DNA of 64,000 nucleotides from Candidatus Rifleibacteriota bacterium (GCA_015232575.1 JADFZL010000015.1:1-64000); one strand, 5' to 3'. Positions 26,643 through 36,837 are shown, counted from the first letter of the stretch. Notes: generated from the letters alone by a model not told the origin. Numbers and translations: made by a program.

Positions 26643-28109
26643 CTATTCAGCAGAATCTTCTTCTGCGCAAACATCGTTACGAAGCTTTTGCAGCTCTTCC
26701 TGAGTTAATGCCTTGGCTGGCATTCTTCCACCGTTTTCGATAAAATTTAGCCATTTATCGACAAGACTTTTTGCAGTTGCAAAATCTTTGGGTGCTTTCA
26801 TGGTTTTCTGGAAACTTGCAGTATCTGTATTCCAGCTTTTCTGCAATGCGCTCATAACTTCTTTGTAAATGTGATTAATCTCTACAAAATCTGCTGCACC
26901 TTCAGGAATCCCATCACCGCTCTGCGAAAAATCGTTCCATTTCTGTATCTTAATTGCCCTGGAAAAAATGTCCATATCTTCCCAGTCCCTTGAATCATTT
27001 TCCCAGTCTGCACTTGAAAAACCAACTGCTGCTGTTCCCTTCTTCAGATATTTTTCAAAAAATTTATTGAGTCCCTTCATGTAAACTTTATGAGAATCGC
27101 TCCCGGGAAAAGTCCAGTAGTGAGTTAAACCAGGCATGACAAGACCATAAGTGTGTTCCGGGTTTACTTCGAAAAGAGCCCGAGCCATTGATGCACCTTG
27201 ATTATATGGAACAACTGCATCTTTAGTTCCATGAAGAAAGTATGCTGGCGGAATTATACTGGAGCAGCTTTCATTTCTGATGGAATTATCAACGCCCGGC
27301 ACCCAGTTAATAGGCGAAGCTTCCTTCCAGATCGCTATTTCGGCGGGATCATTCGGATCAAACCCTAAATAATTTCTGATAACTTTCACTGTATCAGTTG
27401 CAAGAGAGTCGTCCAGAAAGTTTGTTGGTCCCGTAATGGAAACCATACAAGATACATTGTTGCGTAACCCAACCATCATTGAGATCCAGCCACCTGCCGA
27501 GGCTCCTATTACACCAATTCTTGTGGTCGAACCTCCGAATTTCCAGGCATTTCGTTTAACCCATGTTAAAGCTTTAGTGGCGTCTTCATAGGGTGCAGGA
27601 TAGTGATATACAGTTCCAGGGTGAAGTGGACATTCGCTACTGGCTTTTCTGTAATCCACAGAAAAAACGACATAGCCCATATCGGCAATTGATAATGTAA
27701 AATCCTTGCCGTCTTCGCGACTCCCACAAACAAAGGAACCTCCATGTATCCAGATTATTGATGGAAGAATTCGACCCTTCATGCTTTTCGGTCGATAACA
27801 ATCAATTTTTAATTCAACCGGTGTTGTACAATAAGTGATACTGGAAATTTCCATCAAAGGAATAAGCTCATTTGCTTTTGATGTGGTAGCCGATGTATAT
27901 TCCTGTAAAATCGCATCCCATTGAGGGTTTGATTGTGTAAGAGAATCACATCTGTCTGGAGGATTTGATTGAAAAACAGTAACCGGTTCATTCATTAGTT
28001 TCTCATAAACAGCTGTAAGGTCTTCAGCCTTACATGGCTGGATAAAGAACAGCGCTACCAGAAATAACGCAAAAAAAACCGACCCAATAGTATTTGCTTT
28101 TCTCTCCAT
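26643..28109 (-). CDS. Secreted alpha/beta-hydrolase esterase
   Basis: The protein has 488 residues with an AGGAGG ribosome binding site and a signal peptide ending QPCKAED. It has the alpha/beta-hydrolase fold of the carboxylesterase / hormone-sensitive-lipase type: oxyanion HGG (about 122-124), nucleophile GASAGG with Ser204, acid Asp297 in HGTKDAVVPY, and His330 in GLTHYW. A C-terminal extension of about 120 mainly helical residues goes beyond the usual fold. It probably hydrolyses esters of sugars, lipids or peptides outside the cytoplasm. It sits among other secreted hydrolases. Confidence 0.85.
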   Translation of the reverse strand: MERKANTIGSVFFALFLVALFFIQPCKAEDLTAVYEKLMNEPVTVFQSNPPDRCDSLTQSNPQWDAILQEYTSATTSKANELIPLMEISSITYCTTPVELKIDCYRPKSMKGRILPSIIWIHGGSFVCGSREDGKDFTLSIADMGYVVFSVDYRKASSECPLHPGTVYHYPAPYEDATKALTWVKRNAWKFGGSTTRIGVIGASAGGWISMMVGLRNNVSCMVSITGPTNFLDDSLATDTVKVIRNYLGFDPNDPAEIAIWKEASPINWVPGVDNSIRNESCSSIIPPAYFLHGTKDAVVPYNQGASMARALFEVNPEHTYGLVMPGLTHYWTFPGSDSHKVYMKGLNKFFEKYLKKGTAAVGFSSADWENDSRDWEDMDIFSRAIKIQKWNDFSQSGDGIPEGAADFVEINHIYKEVMSALQKSWNTDTASFQKTMKAPKDFATAKSLVDKWLNFIENGGRMPAKALTQEELQKLRNDVCAEEDSAE

Positions 28110-28629
28110 ATTTCCTCCTAAAGTATTTTTGTTGAAGTCTTTTCTGAGAAATTATATACCTACCATTAATATTATAACGGAAAAGTTGCCAGTATTATCA
28201 CTGTAATTTTGAGTGAATTGCATATTTTCTGAAAAATTCATTTTTGTGCGATACCTTGCGGAAAGTATTCTCAATGTTAATATGATTTGAACAAATATTC
28301 AAAATAATATTAATAATTTCTTGATGACATTTTCTCTCTATTATTCGTTTTTAATTATACTGAAGTATTCAGATTTATTGGATGGAACCGTCATTTGATG
28401 TGAAAATGCTTGGTTCGTTGTCATCTCGACCGAAGGGAGAGATCTCAGAAGGGTTGAATAAAAACATGCGTCACTTCGAAGTAGAAGATAGCAGATTTCT
28501 AAAATAGCACCTCTTTGCGAGAGCACCGCGTTCCTTATTGGAAAAACTATAAACATCAAAAGCGGTATTACCCGATTCATTATAATTTGCTTAGTTGTGG
28601 ACTAAATATTGTTCAGGAGGGCATTAAAG
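28110..28629. other. 520-bp divergent intergenic region
   Basis: It separates divergent secreted-protein genes and carries one arm of the dispersed palindrome (28419-28448). No gene is supported; an 80-codon minus frame crosses the repeat. The ribosome binding site for the next gene is at 28614-28621. Confidence 0.55.
28419..28448. repeat. Dispersed palindromic element, copy C (one arm)
   Basis: TGTCATCTCGACCGAAGGGA followed by GAGATCTCAG matches the left arm of copy A. The expected second arm is not recognisable downstream. Confidence 0.7.
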
Positions 28630-30267
28630 ATGGACGTTAAAAAGACCTTTCAGATGTCTTCGGGAGTTATCATACTGGCAATTATCATTTTATTCGGCAG
28701 TGTTTCCGAAACATTTGCACGCAATTTATCAGAAAAGTTAATATTCAGTGAAGATGCCAGGCTTGAAGGTATTGGGTTGTCATCAGCGGAAAATGCGTCT
28801 GAGTCAAGATTTTCGGAATTGTTTGATGACAGCCTGACAGATGAAGAAAGATATTTAATTTCCATATATCTTCTTCCTGCTGAATACGGAATGCTGAAAC
28901 GGGAACTCAAGCAAACAAATTGGTTCTTCCGAAAAACTAAGGGCATTGAAAGAGCAAAAGATCTTTTTCGTGCAGGTTATTCTTCACAGGGAAAAGACTT
29001 TTTTTCAAGGGATTTTGGTGATCCTGATAAAATGTTGGAATGGGCAAAAATATATAAAAAAGACAGCGAAATGATTGCCTTTGTTGCATCTATTACACGT
29101 GGAGACATCATCATAATGGGTCCGGAGGAGAAAATCAAGCGGGATGCGCATGTTGTTTGCATATTGACAAAAGGACCATTTCATCATGCTTTAGTTTGCA
29201 TTGATGATTCTCCGCCTGTTTTCATTGATGCAATAGGACTTGTAGCTGCAAGAAACGATAAAACAGCCAATTGTGTGAGATATACTTCTTGGCATGAGCA
29301 GATATCTAGGGATTTCAGATACAGAATAATTCGGCCAACAATGGGTCTTCCGCCGGTTGAAGCAGCAGACAAAGTAAATAAAGCCATAGCATACGCAGTT
29401 AATCAACTGGGAAAACCCTATGATTATGCCTTCAGTGATAACGAACAGGCATTTTACTGCTCAGAACTGGCATATAAAGCTTATAGTATCGGTGCCAGCA
29501 TGCCTGATTTTCTTCCTCAGAAATCTCCTGAGCGTGACGCCGCTATAGTTGCAATTAATACCATTGTCGATGGATTGGGTCCGAAAGACAAATATGACTT
29601 GTCAAACAGAATTGGAAAATTTGCAAAAGATTATTCTCAGGATTCTCCACCGGATGTTAATAAACTTTTTGATTTTTTTGTAGATGTCATTGCAACTTCA
29701 TGTGTTTCAGTGGAAAAGGTATTTCCAACAGATAGATCTCGAAAGAGCCTCAGAGGTGTTCTTCAGAAAATAGCAGATGATAAGGCATTTTCCGAATACA
29801 AACAGGCGAAGGCAAACTATAATGCTTCAAAACAAGCTGGGAAATTTGATACTGGTTATGGTATTGGAGCAGCAAAAGAAATTGTCAGTGAATCTTCCAT
29901 TGGACTCTCTTTGGCAAAAGATATTTTTGCCCTTGTATCGGAAAGTGAAGGAAATAAGTTCCATATAATCAATCTTATTTGCCGTTTAATCAGGCCCATT
30001 TATCGTAATCTTGGTTCTTATGGCGAGTTGATTGCTGGCGTGAGCAGTACTTCAAAAGCATCCGCAGGAAGCGGAGTGCAAAGCATTCTCAGCATGATCG
30101 AATGGGTAACAGAAAAACGCGAACAGGTGAAAAAAATTCCTGTAGCAGGCCCTTTGCTCTCAGAACTTATTCCGGGAGCTAACGATGGAAAAATAAGAAC
30201 TGATTTTACCAGTCCAACAGACTTAGGCAACATAAGCTCTTGTATTGTCAGCGGATTTCCAAAATGA
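28630..30267 (+). CDS. Secreted YiiX/YebB-like permuted NlpC/P60 cysteine hydrolase
   Basis: The protein has 545 residues. The start at 28630 has CAGGAGGG 8 bp upstream. The signal peptide ends near TFARN. Residues about 150-290 show the circularly permuted papain-like layout: RGDIIIMG, the histidine in KGPFHHALVCID (His185/186), and catalytic Cys277 in AFYCSELAYKAY, with GKPYDYAFS before it. Family members cleave amide or ester bonds in peptidoglycan peptides or lipids. About 270 further residues of helical sequence follow with no known domain. The neighbours are a secreted esterase and a metallopeptidase. Confidence 0.8.
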   Translation: MDVKKTFQMSSGVIILAIIILFGSVSETFARNLSEKLIFSEDARLEGIGLSSAENASESRFSELFDDSLTDEERYLISIYLLPAEYGMLKRELKQTNWFFRKTKGIERAKDLFRAGYSSQGKDFFSRDFGDPDKMLEWAKIYKKDSEMIAFVASITRGDIIIMGPEEKIKRDAHVVCILTKGPFHHALVCIDDSPPVFIDAIGLVAARNDKTANCVRYTSWHEQISRDFRYRIIRPTMGLPPVEAADKVNKAIAYAVNQLGKPYDYAFSDNEQAFYCSELAYKAYSIGASMPDFLPQKSPERDAAIVAINTIVDGLGPKDKYDLSNRIGKFAKDYSQDSPPDVNKLFDFFVDVIATSCVSVEKVFPTDRSRKSLRGVLQKIADDKAFSEYKQAKANYNASKQAGKFDTGYGIGAAKEIVSESSIGLSLAKDIFALVSESEGNKFHIINLICRLIRPIYRNLGSYGELIAGVSSTSKASAGSGVQSILSMIEWVTEKREQVKKIPVAGPLLSELIPGANDGKIRTDFTSPTDLGNISSCIVSGFPK

Positions 30268-30440
30268 GTGGGCAGATTTGAATCGAAGTGTATTTGCTTT
30301 TTGAAAGTCTTTAAATATCGTGATGATATTTTAGAAATATTTTCCGTTTGTATTTGTGAGTATGATGTATCATTATTGTAAGACTGTAAGACTGCGAAAA
30401 GAAACATCAATTCGAAATTTTACGAAAAGAGGGCGAAAAT

Positions 30441-31655
30441 ATGAAACATACCTGTTGGAAGATTCTAACGGTACAAATATTCTTTTTCATTATCACGGTA
30501 ATTCCCGCAGTTTCAGAGCCATTGCAGAATGATTTATTTGTCTTGCTGAAACCAGATGGTTTTTTGGGAAATGCTTTCACTCACGCCACTTTGAAAGTGG
30601 CTGACAGCTCTGATGATACGTCTTCGGCAATTTATGATTTTCTTAAAAACAATTCTAAGCTGCAAAAAGTATTTGAAATGTATCGCGACAGCCAAACTGA
30701 AGGCAATCCAGACAAAAAAGCTCTTCCCCTGAACATTGTCATAAAGGAAAAAGGGAACCTTTTGATGGACTCTTTTTCAGCATATATAACGACATATAAT
30801 GATGATGGAAAGCTTTCAACTGATTATCAATACGTGTGTCCCAAGGTGGTCGTTCCTCTCTCTTCAGAAATGTTTGCCGTGGACCCGAAAAAACTTTCTG
30901 ACCCATCTCATATAGAGGAATTCATCTGTGGAGTTGCTCACGAAACAGCGCATGCAATTATGAAACGCACCTATGGTTATATCCCGAAAGGTATTAATCC
31001 ATTTGCAGCATTTGGTCATGAAAAGGGAAAAGCTTCAACAAACGAGCTTGCGTTTACTGAGGGATATGCCGAGTTCATGGGGGCATATTTTTCAGGTGAT
31101 TCTCTTGATGATCCGTCTTCATATCAGAGAGATATAGGTGCAAACATGGCTTTCATTCCCAAAACCAGGAAAGAAAATCAGAAAACCGAGGGTGTTGTAG
31201 CATCAATATTTTGGGACATGGCAAAACTTCCAGATGGATTCAACAAAATTCATCGGGTGCTTAAGGAAAAAAGGCCATGGAAAATTGAAAGCATGGCAAA
31301 ATTCTTCAAGGAATTGTATCCAGAAGATGCCACTGCAATAGATGCAATAATGGACGAGAATCTTAACACTGCTCCAGACCCTCTTTTAACCTGTTGGCTG
31401 GAAATAAGAACTTTGCGGTCACAAATTGATAGTTTTGAAAAACAACTCGCCTCAACCTGGAATCCCGTTTCAGACGCTAAGGCATTTGTTGAACTTCAGA
31501 AAGCAAAAACACGTTACAAAAATCTTATGGATCGATATTTAAATATTTATGGTTTCACAGAGGAGCAATTAACATCTTCGATCCGACCAGCTTTCAAGAA
31601 TAATTCAACAGCGGTAAATGTAATATCTTCTGGAACCAGTCCTTTTTCCGAGTAA
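30441..31655 (+). CDS. Secreted HExxH metallopeptidase, paralog 2
   Basis: The protein has 404 residues with a signal peptide ending near AVSEPL. The zinc motif is VAHETAHAIM (His167, Glu168, His171), with a probable third ligand Glu207 in FTEGYAEFMGAYF. A later region (KTEGVVASIFWDMAKLPDG) matches KTEGVVSEILFHIAHQIPDG in paralog 1, confirming common descent. A coiled-coil-like segment lies near the end, and the last residues are SSGTSPFSE, shared with the solenoid at 24238. It is probably an exported protease; substrate unknown. Confidence 0.8.
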   Translation: MKHTCWKILTVQIFFFIITVIPAVSEPLQNDLFVLLKPDGFLGNAFTHATLKVADSSDDTSSAIYDFLKNNSKLQKVFEMYRDSQTEGNPDKKALPLNIVIKEKGNLLMDSFSAYITTYNDDGKLSTDYQYVCPKVVVPLSSEMFAVDPKKLSDPSHIEEFICGVAHETAHAIMKRTYGYIPKGINPFAAFGHEKGKASTNELAFTEGYAEFMGAYFSGDSLDDPSSYQRDIGANMAFIPKTRKENQKTEGVVASIFWDMAKLPDGFNKIHRVLKEKRPWKIESMAKFFKELYPEDATAIDAIMDENLNTAPDPLLTCWLEIRTLRSQIDSFEKQLASTWNPVSDAKAFVELQKAKTRYKNLMDRYLNIYGFTEEQLTSSIRPAFKNNSTAVNVISSGTSPFSE

Positions 31656-31689
31656 GCTAACACTCATTTTCGTTTTAACCGAAATATTG

Positions 31690-31718
31690 TTGTGTTGTTT
31701 GTAGATAAAAGATATAAT
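31690..31718 (+). promoter_or_regulatory. Sigma70-like promoter for GspK-like gene 2
   Basis: TTGTGT (31690-31695), a 17-bp spacer and TATAAT (31713-31718), 44 bp before the chosen ATG. Confidence 0.5.
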
Positions 31719-31761
31719 AATGCTCATCTTGTTTAATCAATTACAAATGGGAGATTCGCAA

Positions 31762-34092
31762 ATGACAGGATTTTGTTTGAGAACTCCGTCCAAGCGCTCT
31801 GGAATGATCCTGCTTGTTGTGGTAGGCGTGTTAATATTTACTATAATTGCTTTTACTTCGATGATTGATAGAGTTCGCAAAGAGACTGGACTTACTGCTA
31901 AGAATTCAGTTAATGAAGAGCTTTATCAGCTTGCACTTGGCCTTGGAAGGCTTGCAGTAAGCAAGTTAAAAAAAGATATTCAGAATAAAGATATTTCGCA
32001 GAAAGAGATTTGTGACGCAATTTTTAATGGAACACCTCTAAAAAACAAAACTTATGAAAACCTTAAAGAAACTGATGTAATAAATAGATTATCCGAAAAA
32101 TATACAGATTTACAAACGGAAGTAGTTTTTTCTATTGATTTTGACTCTCAAGGGTTCGCTTCCTCACAGGCTAATTCGTTAACAGGGTTGGTTTCACCGC
32201 CTCTCGAAAGAAAAGGGACGCTTACCGTAAGAGTTACTGTTACTGCAAAAAAACAAAGGCGAAGTTGCTGGCTTATTAATCAATTTTTCGTTGTCAGACT
32301 GCTGCCATCGCCATATCATAAATTTACACTTTTTTGTACTCAAGGGGCAGCTTTAAAGCCAGAAGATGTCAACAGAATCGAAAAATTAGATGATGATGGA
32401 AAAACAGAAGATGCAAATCCACCGCTTGTTTTGTTTAACTGTCCTGTTGATTTGACAAAAAATGAATTTGATTTCACCAATCTTCAGGTTTTCAAATCGA
32501 ATTTCAAACCCAAAGAACTAATGCAGAGAGGCTGGGTTTATCTTGGCGGTGAAGGACAAAGTATTAGCAAGACAAACCCGGAGAAGTATCTTGCTTTGAA
32601 TATCTGCGCTGGCGAAAAAGAGGGGGGTTCGGTTAAGGATAAGTATTTTGGTGAAGGATTTCATTTTTACTTCGACAATAAAACCAATGGCTGGCGGTTT
32701 CCAGGCGAGTGGAACGCCTGGATGTCATCAGTACAACCATCTCTTGATGGATATATGGTGATAATATTAAGCGATTATGGGATCTTTAAGGGACTTTTTA
32801 CGGACCAGTATTCCCATAATGGAAAACCCTTGTATACTGAAACACTTAAGGCTAATCAGACATCCAGTAATCCGATTTTACAAGGACAGGTATGGGATAA
32901 AACAAACGCTCTTCATCTTTTTGGAACTCCCACATCGCTTACTCCAACTCTTGTATTTGGTCCGGTAAAACGCAGATATCTGAGAACTTATGCCTTTTAT
33001 TTCGAAGATATAGAGTGGCTTTACCCGATAAGATTGGACATGGCACCATATTGGGCACCTGGGTTTCCAAACGGTACGTTTTTCGACAAAGAGTTATTTC
33101 TCTGGCTTAATGAAAATCATTCCCTGGCGGGAGAACCACCCTGTTCACTTGAAGTTGATGATTTTTTGAAAAAAATAACTATTCAAAATTTTGCTGCTCG
33201 CGACAGCGGGCGTGATCCCATTCCACCCACTTTTATTGACAGTGAAGCTTACATTGAAGGGATGAAAAACATTGCCTGCCCAGATGATCCCACAAAAACG
33301 CTTGAAGAGATAATTCCCGAAGTTATGTCGATCTATCCGAAAGATGAAATAGCAAAAAAAGACTTTCAGTTTCTCAATGACAAGCAGTTGAATTACAGTG
33401 GCAGGATAAACGAGCTTGCAAAGTTACCCGCTGATTACCTGGCTCCTAAAGTCAGCTACTATCTTAAAGACCCTTCAAAAGTTATGAATATTGTTGCCCC
33501 AAACTCAGCAGAAGTAGATCCTCAATGTCAGTTTCTATTCGATAAACAGATATTAATTCCTGATCCCACTGGAAACCGCCTGATTATGTATCTTGATCAG
33601 GTGATCAAAGTAGATGGAGATATTAATATTCGTTATCCGATAAGAGTACAGAGAGGCGGTATAATTCTTTGCGATGGAAAAATCACTCTATATGAGCCTG
33701 TTCATAACTTATTTAAAGCCGATCCGACGCTTAAATTGAATGATGATGATTTTGGATTTGTAACACTTGTTGCAAAAAATGGAATAGTAATAAAATCAAG
33801 GGGATTCAGAGAAAACCTTCCGAACCAGCTTTATCCGGAAATCCATGCAATTCTTGTCAGTCTTGCTGATGGCAAGGGGAACATAGAAGTGGACGGGCCT
33901 GTACATATAAAGGGATCAGTTGTTCTTGACAGGCTTGATCTTCCCGCTGAAAACAATCTTCTGGCCTGTGGCGGCATTATTGAATGGGGCTTCGACCCAA
34001 ATGAGTTTTCATCTGGAGATCCAATATCGGCAAGAAGTTATTATGGTTTTGCGATGGGTCCGAAAGATTATGAAATCGTTTTGAATGAATAG
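31762..34092 (+). CDS. Large GspK/PilX-like prepilin, copy 2
   Basis: The protein has 776 residues from the ATG at 31762 (GGGAG upstream); an earlier start at 31720 lacks a ribosome binding site. The N-terminus is PSKRSGMILLVVVGVLIFTI: a basic leader, Gly-Met cleavage site and hydrophobic helix without Glu at +5, as in GspK. A long globular domain and a beta-helical C-terminus (VDGDINIRYPIRVQRGGIIL, KGNIEVDGPVHIKGSVVLD) parallel the protein at 6530-8641. It precedes the second HEAT gene, but here the prepilin comes first and no GspI/J genes follow. Confidence 0.65.
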   Translation: MTGFCLRTPSKRSGMILLVVVGVLIFTIIAFTSMIDRVRKETGLTAKNSVNEELYQLALGLGRLAVSKLKKDIQNKDISQKEICDAIFNGTPLKNKTYENLKETDVINRLSEKYTDLQTEVVFSIDFDSQGFASSQANSLTGLVSPPLERKGTLTVRVTVTAKKQRRSCWLINQFFVVRLLPSPYHKFTLFCTQGAALKPEDVNRIEKLDDDGKTEDANPPLVLFNCPVDLTKNEFDFTNLQVFKSNFKPKELMQRGWVYLGGEGQSISKTNPEKYLALNICAGEKEGGSVKDKYFGEGFHFYFDNKTNGWRFPGEWNAWMSSVQPSLDGYMVIILSDYGIFKGLFTDQYSHNGKPLYTETLKANQTSSNPILQGQVWDKTNALHLFGTPTSLTPTLVFGPVKRRYLRTYAFYFEDIEWLYPIRLDMAPYWAPGFPNGTFFDKELFLWLNENHSLAGEPPCSLEVDDFLKKITIQNFAARDSGRDPIPPTFIDSEAYIEGMKNIACPDDPTKTLEEIIPEVMSIYPKDEIAKKDFQFLNDKQLNYSGRINELAKLPADYLAPKVSYYLKDPSKVMNIVAPNSAEVDPQCQFLFDKQILIPDPTGNRLIMYLDQVIKVDGDINIRYPIRVQRGGIILCDGKITLYEPVHNLFKADPTLKLNDDDFGFVTLVAKNGIVIKSRGFRENLPNQLYPEIHAILVSLADGKGNIEVDGPVHIKGSVVLDRLDLPAENNLLACGGIIEWGFDPNEFSSGDPISARSYYGFAMGPKDYEIVLNE

Positions 34093-34127
34093 GCGTTTGC
34101 TGCTGATCAAAATTGGAATAATAAATC

Positions 34128-34156
34128 TTTACTCATAAAAAGTGCAATGTTATAAT
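34128..34156 (+). promoter_or_regulatory. Sigma70-like promoter for HEAT gene 2
   Basis: TTTACT (34128-34133), a 17-bp spacer and TATAAT (34151-34156), suggesting the HEAT gene can be transcribed apart from the prepilin gene. Confidence 0.45.
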
Positions 34157-34188
34157 TACTTGTAAAGATTCTTTTCCAGGTGAAAATA

Positions 34189-36639
34189 ATGATTGATCAG
34201 CTTCTCAAGCAGGAACTCGAATCCTCCGCCAAATCTTTGAGGCTTTATGCTATTGATAAGATACTTCAGACTAATAATGCAAATCAATACGTTGAACTTC
34301 TGACGAGCAGAAAACAAAGTGAGACTGATTCAGAATGTTGCACAATGTTGGAAAATGCGCTGGCAATAATTGCAGCGCGAAAACATGAAGTCCGCTCTTC
34401 TGAAGAAATTTCCGATACAGATTTCCTGAGAGGATTTTCAAAGGCGTCTGACCCGGAAAAAATTCTTCTCTTGAGTGCTCTTAGCGCTGGTCTGACGGAA
34501 AAGCTTGCTGATCATATACCAGCAATGATGTCTCCTTCAAACATGGCATTGAATGTTGAGATTTTGCGTACATTCAGAACAACTTTTCCTATCGGACATC
34601 TCAAAGCGATTCTTCCATATCTTACTTGCGACAACCTTTCTATGAGACTTGCTGTAATGGAAGTTCTGATACTCAAAGCTCCTGAAAACCTGCGCCGTGA
34701 TCTTCCAAAACTTTTATTGCATAAAGAGCCCAGGGTTCGTTCTCTGGCAATAAGAGGGCTGGCAAGCATTGATTTCGAAGAAGCTATAAAACACATTGGG
34801 CTTCTTCTCGAAAGTGAAGACCCATCTGCAATAATGGCAGCACTTCACATTTCCATTTATTTCCCATTCGAACGAATTAAACCATATTTTCTAAAAACTC
34901 TTGCTTCAATAAGGGATTCAAGCCTTATACGACGAATTGGACTAATAATAGAAAATAATCCGGACACAGAAATCCCTTTTCGACTCTGGGAATTGCTCGA
35001 AAACTCCAATACTGAAAAAAGAGAACTTTTGCAGACTATTCTTCACAACTCGTGTGAAAACATTAAAAAAGCGCAAATTCTTGGGGATTCTTATCCAGAA
35101 TATCATACCAGGTTAAAAAATTGGATACAGAAACGAAATTTCAGCGGGTGGCTTAGAGAACTCAGTGTTACACTTGAATCCTCTGTTGATTCACAGGAAA
35201 TAGAAAGTAAAATCATAGAACGTCTTAGTGATGCTCAATTCCGGGAAATTCTCTGCGAATCTCAAAAATGGCCAATTTCAGAAAAAGCCAAATTGTTATT
35301 CAAAAACATTCTTGCAGCAGAAAAAAGTGCAGCAGAAAAAAGTGTAGCAGAAAAAAGTGTAGCAGAAAAAAGTGCAGCAGAAAAAAGTGCTGATGAAAAA
35401 AAAGTTGGAAAAACCGGGACAGAGTTGCCACTGCCCGAGGCTGCAAATATATTGCACGATCAGCAGGTGCAGTTGGTTGCTTCGTTGCGTAAATCTGATT
35501 TTCCAGAAAAGTCGATTTTTCTTAAGAATTTGATCACCGATAAAAATACTCCCCCAGATCTTCTCGCAACATCTCTTAGAACCGCTTCCCGCATTCGAAT
35601 CCCTGATTATGTATCAAAAGCCAGGGCAAACCTTCATTCAAAAAATTATCAGCTTTCACAATCCTGTATGGAGTATCTTTGTGAGTTTGATACAGACTGG
35701 CTTTTTCTGTATCTTGGTTCATTTCTGAACAGTGAAAATGTTAGAATCAAAAGCACTGCAATACGCATTCTAAGCAAATTTGAGCCCAAGCAAAGCCTTT
35801 CTACAATTAAAGTTATGCTTTCAGATAAAAGAACTGAAATGCGTCAATCGTCTCTGGCTTGCCTTGTTTACTTTGATTTCGTTATGGTAAGAGATATTCT
35901 TTTTTCATTCATGAAAGACTGCAATGAAATAGAACTGTTTACGTTTGCTCTTTTTTTATTCGAATCCAATCCTGATCCTGAAAATCTATTCATTCTGTTT
36001 GAGTTGGAAAAGTTTTTCGAATTAAAACTTGATCTTGAAAGAGCCACCAGTGTTAAAAATACCAGAAAAATTAACTTCGAATTTCTGAAACAGACTCGGC
36101 AAAATATCAACGATACCTGGGAAAAATCAGAAGCGAAGCTGGAAAGTCGCTTTAACGATGCCTCAGAAAGGGACAGAAAACCCGTCGCACCTTATAGTGT
36201 CAAGGCATTGTCGAAAATCCCTTCATTAAAAGAATCAATTTTGGAATCTTTTAAAAATACTTTTTGCGATATTCCGAAGATGTTATTTCAAATTAAATCT
36301 ATTCCAAGAAACTATCCAGAAATATCATCCGTTATATTTATTTTCCTGGTTATGGTATTTATTTACTCGCTGCTTCCAGAAAAAATGAAATCGGAGAAGC
36401 TTTTTTCCGGTTCGCAGGTTTCGACGATACTTACCACAACTGGAGCCATACAATCATCAACAAAAAACTATTTTATACTGAAAAACGAAAGCGGAAAAAG
36501 CTACAAAATATTTCCGCGTCCTGAATCTTTTTTTGAAGATTTCAAACCGGGTTTGAAACTAGAGGTAACTTGCCTGCCCTTCAAAGTCGGATTTGATGGT
36601 ATAATTCAGGCTCAATGCATATCGTTTGTTGAAAAATGA
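34189..36639 (+). CDS. HEAT-repeat membrane protein, copy 2
   Basis: The protein has 816 residues. The ATG at 34189 is preferred over a GTG three codons earlier because the paralog (8638-11031) aligns from this residue. It shares long nearly identical stretches with copy 1, such as MRLAVMEVLILKAPENLRRD and ENNPDTEIPFRLWELLE, plus one transmembrane helix (SSVIFIFLVMVFIYSLLP) and the same tail ending IIQAQCISFVEK. It differs by a low-complexity insert of AEKS pentapeptides (35314-35388). It probably plays the same structural role for the second prepilin. Confidence 0.8.
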   Translation: MIDQLLKQELESSAKSLRLYAIDKILQTNNANQYVELLTSRKQSETDSECCTMLENALAIIAARKHEVRSSEEISDTDFLRGFSKASDPEKILLLSALSAGLTEKLADHIPAMMSPSNMALNVEILRTFRTTFPIGHLKAILPYLTCDNLSMRLAVMEVLILKAPENLRRDLPKLLLHKEPRVRSLAIRGLASIDFEEAIKHIGLLLESEDPSAIMAALHISIYFPFERIKPYFLKTLASIRDSSLIRRIGLIIENNPDTEIPFRLWELLENSNTEKRELLQTILHNSCENIKKAQILGDSYPEYHTRLKNWIQKRNFSGWLRELSVTLESSVDSQEIESKIIERLSDAQFREILCESQKWPISEKAKLLFKNILAAEKSAAEKSVAEKSVAEKSAAEKSADEKKVGKTGTELPLPEAANILHDQQVQLVASLRKSDFPEKSIFLKNLITDKNTPPDLLATSLRTASRIRIPDYVSKARANLHSKNYQLSQSCMEYLCEFDTDWLFLYLGSFLNSENVRIKSTAIRILSKFEPKQSLSTIKVMLSDKRTEMRQSSLACLVYFDFVMVRDILFSFMKDCNEIELFTFALFLFESNPDPENLFILFELEKFFELKLDLERATSVKNTRKINFEFLKQTRQNINDTWEKSEAKLESRFNDASERDRKPVAPYSVKALSKIPSLKESILESFKNTFCDIPKMLFQIKSIPRNYPEISSVIFIFLVMVFIYSLLPEKMKSEKLFSGSQVSTILTTTGAIQSSTKNYFILKNESGKSYKIFPRPESFFEDFKPGLKLEVTCLPFKVGFDGIIQAQCISFVEK
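35314..35388 (+). repeat. 15-bp tandem repeat encoding AAEKS/VAEKS
   Basis: Five in-frame copies of GCAGCAGAAAAAAGT (two with GTA in place of the first GCA). Copy 1 of the HEAT gene has a different, non-repetitive linker here (EERKGDSTPKSE). Confidence 0.95.
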
Positions 36640-36837
36640 ATACTTTTCAGGTGTTGAGTGAAATATTTGCCTGGAAAGAATCGCTTGATCAATCAAGTTG
36701 TGAAGTGGTTCCTGCATTCGTCATTTTATTGTTGAGGAAACGTTAAAATATTATTCGAACGAATGCTTGAAAAATGCACTTTATATCAGAGCAACCATAG
36801 CCTTGGAAAGAATTTTCGCAGTGTTTGCAGAGCGATT

